Assembly (NCBI GenBank): GCA_025769875.1
Contig: JAGFNK010000212.1
Span: 1-64,000, forward strand
Direction of reading: 5' to 3'
Source of the DNA: Russula earlei
Taxonomy: Eukaryota > Basidiomycota > Agaricomycetes > Russulales > Russulaceae
Length of the DNA: 64,000 bases
Shown here: in pieces, positions 42,466 to 54,193 of the stretch
How the letters are laid out: each line of letters begins with the position of its first letter
Numbering within the stretch: position 1 is the stretch's first letter
Program-made: the position numbers and the translations under genes
Notes under the pieces: generated by a model
Seen by the model: only the letters and a program-made list of their open reading frames with translations
The model's database searches: none
Told to the model about the DNA's origin: nothing

Positions 42466-44101
42466 ATGTCCATCAAGCTTGAAATCCATCCCTCATCCTC
42501 GTCATTAGATTTGCTTGGTCCTCCTGACCCTTCGTAAGTGGCCCTCACACTCTCCATTGGTTGTCTGTCTCAGCGTACGCTATGCAATCATAGCTCCGCT
42601 TACTCTCTTTCGGGTTACATATCGATCTCCTTGACCTCTCCCCACTCTCTGTTCGAACGACGACGCGCTGTTCGCATTATTCTCCGGTCACTTGTAATCA
42701 CCTTCGAGGGTCAGGCCGAGCTTGTCACGCACGAAGCTGGCTACACCTCCGTCCGTCTCTGCACCATCTCCAAGGAACTCGTCTCGAAAACGACCGTAGA
42801 GCTTAGCAATGACGGCCATGAAGACGAAGAGGAGCCATGCTCGTGGCACGTCATGTTCGATCTCCAAATCCCGGGCTGGCTCCCCGCGAGCGATCTCTAC
42901 GGGGACTCTCGACAGGGCTTCTCGGGCACCCAGTACAACCTCTTTGCCACGATGAAATTCTCAAACGTGGAGGAGGGGTTCAGTCCGTCTTGGTTAGCCA
43001 CCCTCTGCACCCCGTTCCATCCCTAGAAACAAAGCTGCCCATGCGAAGCGGCGCGAGATTACGCTGCAACGCTTTGCGCTCCCGCCCCGCTCCTCTGAGT
43101 CGGCGTCGCGTAATACGACTTACTACTCCGTTACCCCGAACGAGCAAGCGACGCGTCCAGAGGATAATCCGTGCCTTATCCCAGCGGACATCGTCTCCAA
43201 GATCGAGCTGTTGGCCTCCGTCCCGGCACGTGTCAACGTGGGCGAGGAAAAGATCCCGTTCGTTCTGAGCGTGCGAACGTCTGGTTTGCCCGACAGTCAA
43301 GCCGCTAAGCTTCGTGTCTCGCAATTGTCCCTTGATTTGCAGCAAGTCGAGCGATATTCGTACGTCTCTTTCGATATGTGACGTCCTTGTTCTAAAACTC
43401 TGAATTCGCGCCATAGCTCAACTGCGAGTGCATATGCGACACGCTTTCCACTCCCCCCCGAGAAGAACCAGCCGCCAAATAAGCCCCTGCGCGAAGCGCA
43501 TCCGGTCCACACTCTCTACGATATCGGCCTACTGGCCAAGCCTTTCCCCTTCGTACTTGAAGACTCCCACTCTCTGCTCCCTGAGTCCAAGAGGGTCGAC
43601 ATTCAGCTCAACTCGGCCGATAACACCCGCAAGTGCGCGAAAGGCTTGCATCCCACAAAGTGGTTCACGATGGAATCGCAGGTCCCCTTCATGCGCTCGC
43701 TGTCACCTCGCAAGGATGACGCCTTGCTGTGGACGGGGACGCCCCGCCTCCGAGAAAGTTCGCAGAGCCCGTTCTTCAGCGTCGCGCACGTGTTGCGCGT
43801 GATCATAACACTCTCATACGAGGGCACCGACGACGGGAAATCCTGTCTCACCTCGTTTCTCGCCTTTTCGCTCCCGCTCAATTTCGTGCGCACCCGCTCA
43901 TCGCATCCGCGGTCTCCTTCTCCCGAACGATCCGACGCGTCTGCCTTCCTCCCGTCTACGCGTCTGCCGCCCTCGCAGCCTTACCACGTGCCTGATCTCC
44001 CAGCATACTCTCAATTATTCTATCCTAATGGAGATCTAAGGCACGATGACTCGATTCCCTTGCCACTTTACACACCCTCTCCGAGGTCGCTCCTAACTTA
44101 G
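42466..44101 (+). CDS. Arrestin-like domain protein
   Basis: Exon 1 encodes MSIKLEIHPSSSSLDLLGPP; exon 2 begins after a CAATCATAG acceptor with SAYSLSGYISISLTSPHSLF. The next segment is a beta-sandwich typical of arrestins: IILRSLVITFEGQAELV, WHVMFDLQIPGWLPASDLYG, TQYNLFATMKFSNVEE, then RCEITLKRFVLPPRSSESAS and VNVGEEKIPFVLSVRTSGLP. The second half includes a long insert and ends with PYHVPDLPAYSQLFYPNGDL, DSIPLPLYTPSPRSLLT. The tail contains proline-tyrosine-like motifs (LPAY, LPLY) that resemble PY motifs binding WW domains of Rsp5-type ubiquitin ligases. This would fit an alpha-arrestin adaptor for endocytosis of transporters, which is an inference from family and motif only. Confidence 0.78.
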
Positions 44102-45148
44102 AAGGATGTCAGCGAAGACGGGTGCTTGAATTAATGTGCCCTCGCAGGCCTCCCAATCTTAACTCCCCATACATAGTGTTCGTTCTCTTCACGCGGTCAT
44201 TTCCTAATCATTCACTTCTACATCCCTAATGAAAACTGCTGTATATCTAGCATCTCACTGCTGTAGCATCGTCCCTTTGGTGTCTTCGTATGGCATTTTA
44301 AGTTATCACAGTCGTTTATATACTTTTCCCTTAGGATTGCAGCGCGATCATCGGGCGATCCATACGATAATGAGTGTGTCCGACTAGTACGCGCATGCGG
44401 GTTATTCCATAATCCTCTAGTCTAGAGAAACTTGTATCTCTCCTCTGTTCGTTCATAATAATCCCACTCTCATTTCCCGTTTATCCGGAGTATCATCAGC
44501 GACGGAGATTAGACTGTTACCCCACCCGCATATAGCACTGCTATATGCGCGATGTCGCTGCTTGTCAAATCTGGCCCCCTGGCGCCCTTTCCTTCTTGAG
44601 GGGGCTTACTATATCGACATCCTTTCTCGAGAAGGGTTCAATATCATTCAACGATACAAGCACTCCAGGGAGCCTAATAGAATCCGATCTCAAACTCAAA
44701 CAAAACATACATAATATTCGCGTAGGATGGTTTTCTCGCAATCCCCTTCGACACATATCCCGTCCGAGGACTTGAGTCGTCGTGGAAAGGAGTTCAGTCA
44801 CTCCACTCGCGAAGTTGGCCAAGAATGCCTATGAGCCACCAATATGAAATGCAGCGCCGCAAGGCATCCGCTTCCGAGTGAGCCGCCGTTCATCGTGGTC
44901 CCGTTTGATGAGGGCCACTTGTGAAAAAAAAAAAAAAACGAAACTTCCTCTTCCTAACGCGTTCGGTTTCTGCAGCGGTGCCCGCGTCGTTGAGCACACC
45001 GGGAAGTGCAGCAGCCCTTCGTTGCATGGTCAGGTCGAGCACGAGAGCGCAAGCAAAGCAAGCAGCGGCAAGTGGGCGCGCAGGCGCAGGCTGCCGAGAG
45101 GGGGGCGGGGTAGGGGAGTATATGGGTACGACGGTGCTCCAGTGCTCC
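44102..45148. other. Convergent 3' intergenic region
   Basis: About 1 kb between the arrestin-like gene (plus) and the cyclic phosphodiesterase (minus). An A tract lies at about 44924-44938. Small frames at 44545-44822 are open, without recognised content. Confidence 0.5.
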
Positions 45149-45913
45149 CTACTCCCCCACTGGCAAGAGTATCTTATCAAGCACCTTCCACCCTTCGACC
45201 GGTCCCACACAATCCACGATCCACATCTGCGTCCCCGTGAAGCCCTCGAGCACGCCGCCGCCGCCGCCGCCGCCGTCGCCGCCTCCCTCCGCGCACCGCA
45301 AAGCAACGCCGAGCCCGTCCGCCGAGTGCCTCACGACGTCCTCGCGCTCGAGCTCCTGCAACAACCGCGCGCGCACGTGCGCCTCCCCGTCCGCGACGTA
45401 ATACAGCGACAGGTGCGGGAACGCCGGCGGCTCGTCGGGCCCAGGCCGGCCCGGGCCCCGACACCGCGCCAGCGCCAGCGCCGCGCGCAACCCGGCGAGC
45501 TCCCGAGACGGCACGAGCGCGACGTAGATCGAGCGGAAGTAGTGGTCCCCCGCGAGCACGCGGGCGAAGCGCACGCGCACCGCGCGCTGCCCGAGCGGCA
45601 CGGCCTCGCGCAGCGCCAGCAGCGTCTCCGCTCGCTCCGCGTCCGCGCTCTGGTCGTCGTTCGAGGCGCCCGGACCTGGTGAGGTCGTCGTGGGGGCTCC
45701 GCATGGCGGTGGTGGTAGTGGTAGTGCGGCGGGTGCGGCTACGGGGACGGGGACGGGGACGGTGGCGAGCGTGACGTGCGGGTGGAAGTGCGGGAACGAT
45801 GCTTGTCGTTGTGCGTCTGGCTCGCCTGGCTCTGGGTGACGAGCCATCAGTCGTTGGAGGATTGCGGATTCCGGTTCGGAGGGTACCAGCCAAACGGAGA
45901 TACCTGTTGCCAT
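45149..45913 (-). CDS. CPD1: 2',3'-cyclic-nucleotide 3'-phosphodiesterase (2H phosphoesterase)
   Basis: A single exon of 254 residues, starting MATGISVWLVPSEPESAILQ, the usual N-terminus of fungal Cpd1. The two catalytic HxT/S motifs of the 2H superfamily are HPHVTLATV (about residue 45) and FPHLSLYYVADGE (about residue 165). DHYFRSIYVALVPSRELAGL lies between them, and the end is MWIVDCVGPVEGWKVLDKIL. The enzyme hydrolyses ADP-ribose 1'',2''-cyclic phosphate or related products of tRNA splicing. The gene is unusually GC-rich and carries two low-complexity inserts: Pro/Ala repeats after HPHVTL and a Gly-rich run (GGGDGGGGGGG) from GCC repeats at 45250-45290. Confidence 0.93.
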   Translation of the reverse strand: MATGISVWLVPSEPESAILQRLMARHPEPGEPDAQRQASFPHFHPHVTLATVPVPVPVAAPAALPLPPPPCGAPTTTSPGPGASNDDQSADAERAETLLALREAVPLGQRAVRVRFARVLAGDHYFRSIYVALVPSRELAGLRAALALARCRGPGRPGPDEPPAFPHLSLYYVADGEAHVRARLLQELEREDVVRHSADGLGVALRCAEGGGDGGGGGGGVLEGFTGTQMWIVDCVGPVEGWKVLDKILLPVGE

Positions 45914-46249
45914 CGACCGCAGAGATCGATTAGGGTGTGTGGTGGTGTCTGAGGCGTAGACTTACCCATTTTTTCTTGATGGCAAGTGAGCGGGAAAAGA
46001 CAAGGATGATTGATTGGCCTTTGTGGCAACAAATATGTGATCGTGATGATAACCGCCGAGCTGGCTCTGATAGGGAAATGTGCGAACAATATACGTTATC
46101 GTTATCGATGTTGATCAGAATGAAAAACGGTGATTGAAATATGGGAGTAGGATTTGATACAGGGGGTCCAATCGGTACAATAGTATACGATTATTGACTT
46201 CATATAGCACTGATTTTATCAAAAATCTCACCAACGCAGGAGCGGGCAT
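45914..46249. other. Spacer between the phosphodiesterase and DUF1776 genes
   Basis: 336 bp, A/T-rich, likely the promoter of the former and 3' end of the latter (both on the minus strand). Confidence 0.5.
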
Positions 46250-48185
46250 TCAGGTTGTGGCCGTCTCCGAAGAAACCGTGGCCATACCCGTACCCGGATC
46301 TGGCCTCAGGCTGACCCAGCTTTCGCCTACACCCACGCCATCGTTACTCTCAACGTCAGCCTCGGACCCATTTTCAGACACCTCGCGACCATGTTCTGAG
46401 GAAGGTGGCGAATCGACCGTTTCTTTTTCTTTTTCCAAAGTTGCAGGAGCTTCGGGAGGAGAAGGCACGGGAATCGGTGCTGGAGCTGGAGCTGCCGGTG
46501 GGAGTTGTGGCACGGTCGCAGGTGCAGGTGCAGGTGCAGGTGCAGATGCGCGATTCCTAGATAGCGCCCTGTGAGTGGAGAGGAGGAAATACGGGATGCT
46601 GATGATGATGTCCAGTAGAGCGCCAGGGAGGTGTGACACAATCGAGCTCATCACGGCTACAAAAGGCACCACAATCATCAGTAAGGTACATTCGCGCGGT
46701 ATCAAGTGCGAGGATATTTACCTCCAGATCCAACGGCATAGCGCCCACCGCGTAGCCAGTCAAAAGCCGACCAGATAGGAGTCCGTAGGCCGCAGATTGA
46801 CACGGAACACACGCGGCCATGGCTGACAATCTGGACGAGATCATTGACGAAGAGTTCCACCTTCTCGGCCTTCCTCTGGAACTTGCGACCACGTCCCTCC
46901 AGAGTGAGTTCCCATGCGGGGCCGTAAGCCAGCTTCTCGGACGGAGTCCATGACTTTGTGTACTCCTTGGGATCGTAATCCAGCAGGGGTCGACCGGCGA
47001 ACGGCGGAACATCGAGTAGGCCCACTTCAAGGCTGACAACCTCGATGTCGTTCATCCCTTCAGCACCGCCCGTCGAGGCGGCGACGCGCACTTCACGGCG
47101 AAGGACGTCGACCGCACGAAGAGTCGCGGCCGCGCTCATCGAGCTCGGTCCCAAGAAAGGCAGCCCGACGCGCGCGTCGAGCGCCGGAACGCATACAACG
47201 ATGCTCTTCTTGCCCTTGCCGTTTTTGATGGCGTCGCGCGTGCGTGACGGGGCATTGCGCATGAGCGGCAGGAGAGCCTGGATGATCTGGATAGGGGTGA
47301 TGTGCGTGGCGTTGAGATACTTGAGATATTCGCCCTGGAGCTGGACGTGTTCGAGAGGGGCGAGGGCGGAGAATTGGGAGAGACTGAGAAGGGAGACGAC
47401 GGAGTGGACGAAGGGATGCGTCGCGGGGGAGGCATGTGGATCACCGTGGATGTGAATCGGGAATCTGTGAGATAGAGTGGAGGCCAGGGAGCGAAGGAAA
47501 ATCGGGATCGTGGCGGGCTATCGCGTCTGTGAGAACGAGGGCGTGGGCCTCCGCGGTGACTATTTGGCGCACCTCAAATGGATCAAGGACGAGCGCTCTG
47601 ACAAAACCCTTTCCCGAACGTTCGAGTTCGTCCACCGCTTCGGGTGTGGCGACACTGGCGACGATTATGAAGCCCTTCTTCTCGAGAGCGAGGATGAGGG
47701 GGAGTGCGACCGGATTGTCTCCCCCAAGCACGACTGATGACGGATCATAAGAGGAACGTCCCAAAGGGAATGGGCCAATGAGACGTACCAACGACCTGCC
47801 TGCGTTCGGCTGCCGTGTGATACCGTTTATGCAACCTAGACTGCGTCCTGGCCCAGTAGGCATTGTATCCGACTAGCAGTCCCAAGCCCACCACACCGAC
47901 TCCTAAGCTAGATGCTTTCCCTGGATTCTTGGCAGCCCAATCCGTCACATTGTCGAAAAAGCTCCCGGGAGGAGGTGGAGGGGGCGGAGGGGGCGGCGGA
48001 GGGACTTCGATAAGCACCGGTAACCGTATCTCTGGTATGGAGGGCCCGAATCGCGAGACGTCTGCCCACAGCCTGTTCAACGCCTCGTGGATGTTGGGCA
48101 TTTCTGCGACAGCGGTGGTATAGGACACGTAGACATAGTCCTCGATGGACTCGATATACTCTTGAATGCCATCTGAGAGAGGCAT
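46250..48185 (-). CDS. DUF1776 (SDR-like) fungal protein
   Basis: The N-terminus (MPLSDGIQEYIESIEDYVYV, IHEALNRLWADVSRFGP) is followed by a proline run (12 Pro) and a short hydrophobic segment (SLGVGVVGLGLLVGYNAYWA), probably a membrane anchor. After an intron with donor GTACGT the Rossmann-type core begins: RRQVVVVLGGDNPVALPLIL with KKGFIIVASVATPEAVDELE. Later exons give FLRSLASTLSHRFPIHIHGD, EYLKYLNATHITPIQIIQAL, SIVVCVPALDARVGLPFLGP and YAVGSGAVMSSIVSHLPGAL, then a Pro/Ala-rich acidic tail. DUF1776 proteins are fungal, related to short-chain dehydrogenases, of unknown function. The second splice (DPFE / PATIPIFL) joins in frame. Downstream of the histidine acid phosphatase on the same strand (87 bp). 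Confidence 0.85.
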
Positions 48186-48272
48186 TGAAGATGCGATGCA
48201 AAGGCAAGGGAGCTGTCACGGCGAGAGCGTTACGTGAGAGTGAGAGCGATTTAATATTCCGGGCATGCGGTG

Positions 48273-50065
48273 TTACGTTACTGATTTCCGTACAGCGGCA
48301 GCACAACAACGCTGATCAAAACACCTCTCAAAGTCCCCATTCCCGTCATGCCTTGCGTACCCTTGGCTCGCCACGAACAGATCCAACTCGCACATCCCTG
48401 CAACACCCCCGCAGAACTCCAAGGGTTGCAGGGCGTCATTAACCAAGATCCTGACGAAAACTCCTTTCGGAAAAGGGCGGTATCCAATACACTGGAGCCT
48501 CTCGACAACCATCCGTGTGCCGAAAGGGACCAATTTCGACGCAATCCATGTCCTTAGCGGAGATGGCTTGGCCGGGTCTAGCGTCTTGTTTGGTAGGAGA
48601 TATTGCCGAAACAGGCCCAACGCCGAGTATATGGACACCATTACATTGTCGTGGGTGAAATCAGCGTAAAGGGTGCGGTTGAGTGGGAAAGTCTCTTCCG
48701 AGGCATCCAACGTGCGGTTGGTTTGCGTGTTATCTCGAACGGGCCAGCCAGTCAGCCTCGCGAGAAGCTCATTCACGTACCCGACCCCTTGGACGGGGCC
48801 AAGGTACCCTCCGTGACTAAGAACGTCTCTGGAGTCAACAATCCATCATCAAAAAGAAGATCAAAAGCAGACTTGCCCATTACTATAGAACTTGCCAAGA
48901 TCTGCATGGTATTCGTAATCTTTGAATTCATTCGCAGTAAACAAGCCACAAAAAGGACTCGGCGCCATCTTGGCTTGAGAGTGGAAGGCACACAGAGACA
49001 TCAGGTTGTACACGTCTTTGTTGGTCAGCTTGGCACCAGGCGCAGCTTTTCTGAGTCGCTTCTTGATGGACGAGGCGAATAGCTTGAGCCATGTCTTACT
49101 TTCTTCGTCCCCGTCGGCTGAATTAGGGCACATGCCGTCATCCAGTGTGGAATTACCCTAATAATATATGAGAACGTGAATGTAAAAATTGGTGAAGATT
49201 GCGTGCACCGTCTCTGGAAGGATAAGGTCCACTTTCGCCTTGATCGTGTTGCGACCGGCCGCTCGGAATCCTGGAGGGCAAATTGAGGAATGCCAAAACC
49301 GGGACGATGAAACGGGGACAAACCTGCGGTCCAGTTGAGCGCAGAGTCCACGACACGGGTCGAGCCAGCGGCGCGAACAAACGGCGGATTATCCTTCGTC
49401 ACAATGGGTTTGTACCTCTCAAAGGCAACGATCCCAGCATCAAACGACCTTAAAAAATAGCACGCGTCAGAAGATCGGAGAACAGACAGGGGTACACGCA
49501 CTGAGCGGCACCAAGCGGGATCAAATCGTCCGCTCCAAGGTCCCAGGTGTAGTCCTTGAGAAACTTGAGGTAGTCTTCTTTGTAGTGCTTGACGCGTTTC
49601 AGCCTTTTCACGGTGGCCTTGATCTCCTTGCCCGCATTGGTAGTCGGAAACCGTGAGCCATGTCGTTGCAGCTGTCGCCTTTGTCAGCAGCAAAACCCTC
49701 CTCGAGTGCAGCGAAAATGAGAACCCACGTACCACGTTCACCTAAAGCACGGTACGTCAACTGGGAGATAATTTTTTTCAAGGCAATCTCACTTGATTTA
49801 TTATGCATCCCGGAGGGAGAGGAACGTACCTCCCGGCGGGAATGTAAGGCGAGTATTGTGCCCAATTCTCTATTACGCTTCTAGGAATGCCGATATCGGG
49901 GATATCGCCGTCTGTCACGATCGCAACATCTGGTCCTGCGCGCCGCGCAATCCATGACCACGAGAAGGACAACCACGAGAGGGAGACGAAGATCAAGGCG
50001 GCGGCGAGACACCAACGACCCCGGCGTGAGAGGGGAAGCTTATCGCCCGCATCGTTGGATGCCAT
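48273..50065 (-). CDS. Histidine acid phosphatase (phytase family)
   Basis: A short cytosolic start (MASNDAGDKLPLSRRGRWCL) leads into a single hydrophobic segment (ALIFVSLSWLSFSWSWIA), suggesting a signal anchor or uncleaved signal. After WAQYSPYIPAGRYVPLPPGC the catalytic core has LQRHGSRFPTTNAGKEIKAT (RHGxRxP nucleophile), YLKFLKDYTWDLGADDLIPL, FVRAAGSTRVVDSALNWTAG and, near the end, ADFTHDNVMVSIYSALGLF with the HDN proton-donor motif. Conserved cysteines (LEFCGGVAGMCELDLF, ERCF) lie at the C-terminus. This is the 3-phytase-like/PHO5-like class, acting outside the cell or in the secretory pathway on phosphomonoesters. About eight exons. Confidence 0.9.
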
Positions 50066-50152
50066 CGTTTCGGCCTCGGGATTGCCTTAACGCTTGCCTT
50101 AGCCAATGTATTTTCCTTCCGCTTCATCGAATGGATTTGTCATACAACCCAA

Positions 50153-50248
50153 GGCGCTATAGCCAAGTGGTTACGGCGACAGATTAGAATCACAACAGTG
50201 ATCATCTGTTTCCCTTTGGGAGCGCAGGTTCGAGTCCTGCTGGCGTCG
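50153..50248 (+). tRNA. tRNA-Ser (anticodon AGA) with a 14-nt intron
   Basis: The acceptor stem GGCGCTA pairs with TGGCGTC (two G-U), followed by discriminator G at 50248. The D arm is GCC...GGC. The anticodon stem is ACAGA/TCTGT with loop TTAGAA...A, and anticodon AGA at 50186-50188. The intron 50190-50203 lies at the canonical place, one base after the anticodon. A long variable arm (TTCCCTTTGGGAG) marks a class II tRNA, in agreement with serine. T arm GCAGGTTCGAGTCCTGC. T-rich sequence about 5-15 nt downstream (TTTTATTTTT) would end polymerase III transcription. Confidence 0.93.
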
Positions 50249-50362
50249 ATATTTTATTTTTGCCGCTCCCGTTACCTTACTTACATCAATCAAAAAGACC
50301 AGACCCTACATTATTGTGCACGATTCAGATGGTTGTGTGGGCATCGACGTAATATATTAACA

Positions 50363-51484
50363 TCAATCCTTCTCCGCGTATGCAGATAAATGTTCGTCGA
50401 GCTCTTTCTCGCTAAGCGATCGCCACAGGCCCCGCGTCTTTACATCCTCCTCTTCGCTGTTTGATACAATGCCAACTTCCACTTCCCCAGCCTTGAAATC
50501 CGTCGCGTGGACCATCGAGAGCGCCTCAATGGCGAGCTGCGGGGAGACGATGATTGGCCGCGAGGGCGATTACAACAGACGACGTCAGATGACACACCTC
50601 GATTACTTCTGCACGGCTGAGCGTCTTCCCAGCCGCGACGGGATCATCGGCACCACGACCATTGTTCAGCTTTTTCCATTTTTTCTCCAGGTGATTCATA
50701 GCTTCCTGCTGCTTTTGACCTGCCGCAGTGGCATGAAACCCGACAAAGTAGCCGGCGGGGTCCAGCTTGAATATCTGAGGACCCAGTTCGAAATCGATCC
50801 CGATGAGAATCATGGCTAGAGCGATAGATAAATTAGCGATCGCTCCAATACCGATTGAACTGCGGGCGCCCACAGATCCCCAGGGGCCGCATCGCGGCGC
50901 GTTGGGTGTAAACTTGATTGATATTGGCCAGTCGCCTGGCTAAAGCGTCAGGCGTGATCTCGTATCCGAACTTGTAGCGGAAGTCGGCCGCCTCCTGGCG
51001 AGCGCGCGTTACTTGAGCCCGAGCATCCGCTGTGTAGACGGACTGAGTTGGAGCGAACCGAATTAAGGGTCAGGATGACAGACCGATGAGACCCGTCATC
51101 ACACAGCCTATATTGGGGGTTATGCTGAAGAGGTGAGTGATCGTGGAGGCATCCAAGAGCTTGTCCTGAAAGACGCGTAAGCACCAACACGGCGAGATAC
51201 GCTACGTAGACCCACCGGCACTTTCTTCTGGATGATAACGACCACTGTGTCCTGACCGCGAACGGAAATTGCGGTATGTCCAGAGCCGGATATTGCCTTG
51301 AAAGCGTATTCTATCACCAGAATTTCTAATGATGCTCCGAAATCACAGTTGTTGGCTGCTTACCGACTTGGTATAACCGACCTTCGGGCGAAAAAACAGG
51401 TTAGATATCTGCCATAAGTGTCAATACCGATCGAGCTCAAGAAAAAAACATTATGGAATGCCTGTCGTATGACGCTCTAGACAT
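50363..51484 (-). CDS. SCL1: 20S proteasome subunit alpha1 (PSMA6/Scl1)
   Basis: Starts MSRASYDR, then YLTCF and [167 protein letters not shown], and the C-terminal [20 protein letters not shown]. This is alpha1 with the family signature of the outer ring. The first intron appears to use a GC donor (GACAG/gcattc), and the reading frame shifts by one base in a T tract between YLTCF and SPEGR (see findings). Lies just downstream of a tRNA-Ser gene on the other strand. Confidence 0.92.
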
Positions 51485-51803
51485 GGCGTGGAGAGTGAGT
51501 TTCTGGCAGATGTGGACGCGTGTCCACCCACGATGATCGCGCACCACTCATTATCGTCACGTGCTAGTGGTTAACATAATGGCTGCTTTCTTGGCAACGA
51601 GTCACTGCAGTCAAAGTCGGAATGCTTCACATTACACGATCCTCGATGAAGGAAAGAAACACTTTTGATTACTGCATGATCCCGATAGCAGAAACGGTTC
51701 TCATGTAAATACCATGATCGTCGCGCAAACGATCACGCCATCTAAGAAATTCTTTCTTTCAAAGTGCTTAACGCAGGATGTAGAATAAATTTTGGGTAGG
51801 GAA
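51485..51803. other. Spacer between ATP2 and the proteasome gene
   Basis: 319 bp, no open frame of note. It serves as the ATP2 3' end and the proteasome alpha1 promoter (both genes on the minus strand). Confidence 0.5.
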
Positions 51804-53761
<1,958 letters not shown>

Positions 53762-54193
53762 CGTGTTAGGTGGCGACGACAACAACGTAGACGAGGACGA
53801 TTGCTACGGAGAAAAGCTGTGGGATTTTGGGAGGAAAAGGTTACACCGCCGAGAAACTATGCCCGTATTTGGAATTTAGACTCAGAATCAACTCCGACGT
53901 CACCCGGCTTGGCCCGAAGTACGGCGGCGAAAACGGTGGTGGTCGACGGTTGTTGGTGTGGTATTGGTATATTAGAATTAACTATGACATCTACAAAGCG
54001 AAAAGGAGTGACGAGCCCGATCCCCTCCCGAAGGACACCAATGACATCACGCCGCGATTGTCCTCGCGTTGTGCGGTTCACCGTTATATAAACTCACTTC
54101 GGATAGCAACCCCTTCGGATAGCCGTCGCCCTGCTCAGCAGTTAATTTGTGCGTACCACGTTAGAGGGCTGTCCAGTCCCACACCTGGCTATC
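53762..54193. promoter_or_regulatory. Shared divergent promoter (ATP2 / external NADH dehydrogenase)
   Basis: 432 bp between start codons. It contains CCAAT at 54038-54042 on the plus strand and ATTGG (its complement) at 53963-53967. The CCAAT-binding HAP complex activates respiratory genes in fungi, so these are reasonable candidate sites; neither is proven. Confidence 0.5.

Noticed and set aside
42114..42557. 147-codon minus-strand frame overlapping the start of the arrestin-like gene
   Set aside because: No recognisable domain, and it overlaps an exon with family conservation on the plus strand.
44921..45682. 253-codon plus-strand frame over the phosphodiesterase gene
   Set aside because: GC-rich shadow of the CPD1 exon; the CPD1 reading has both catalytic HxT motifs and a normal length.
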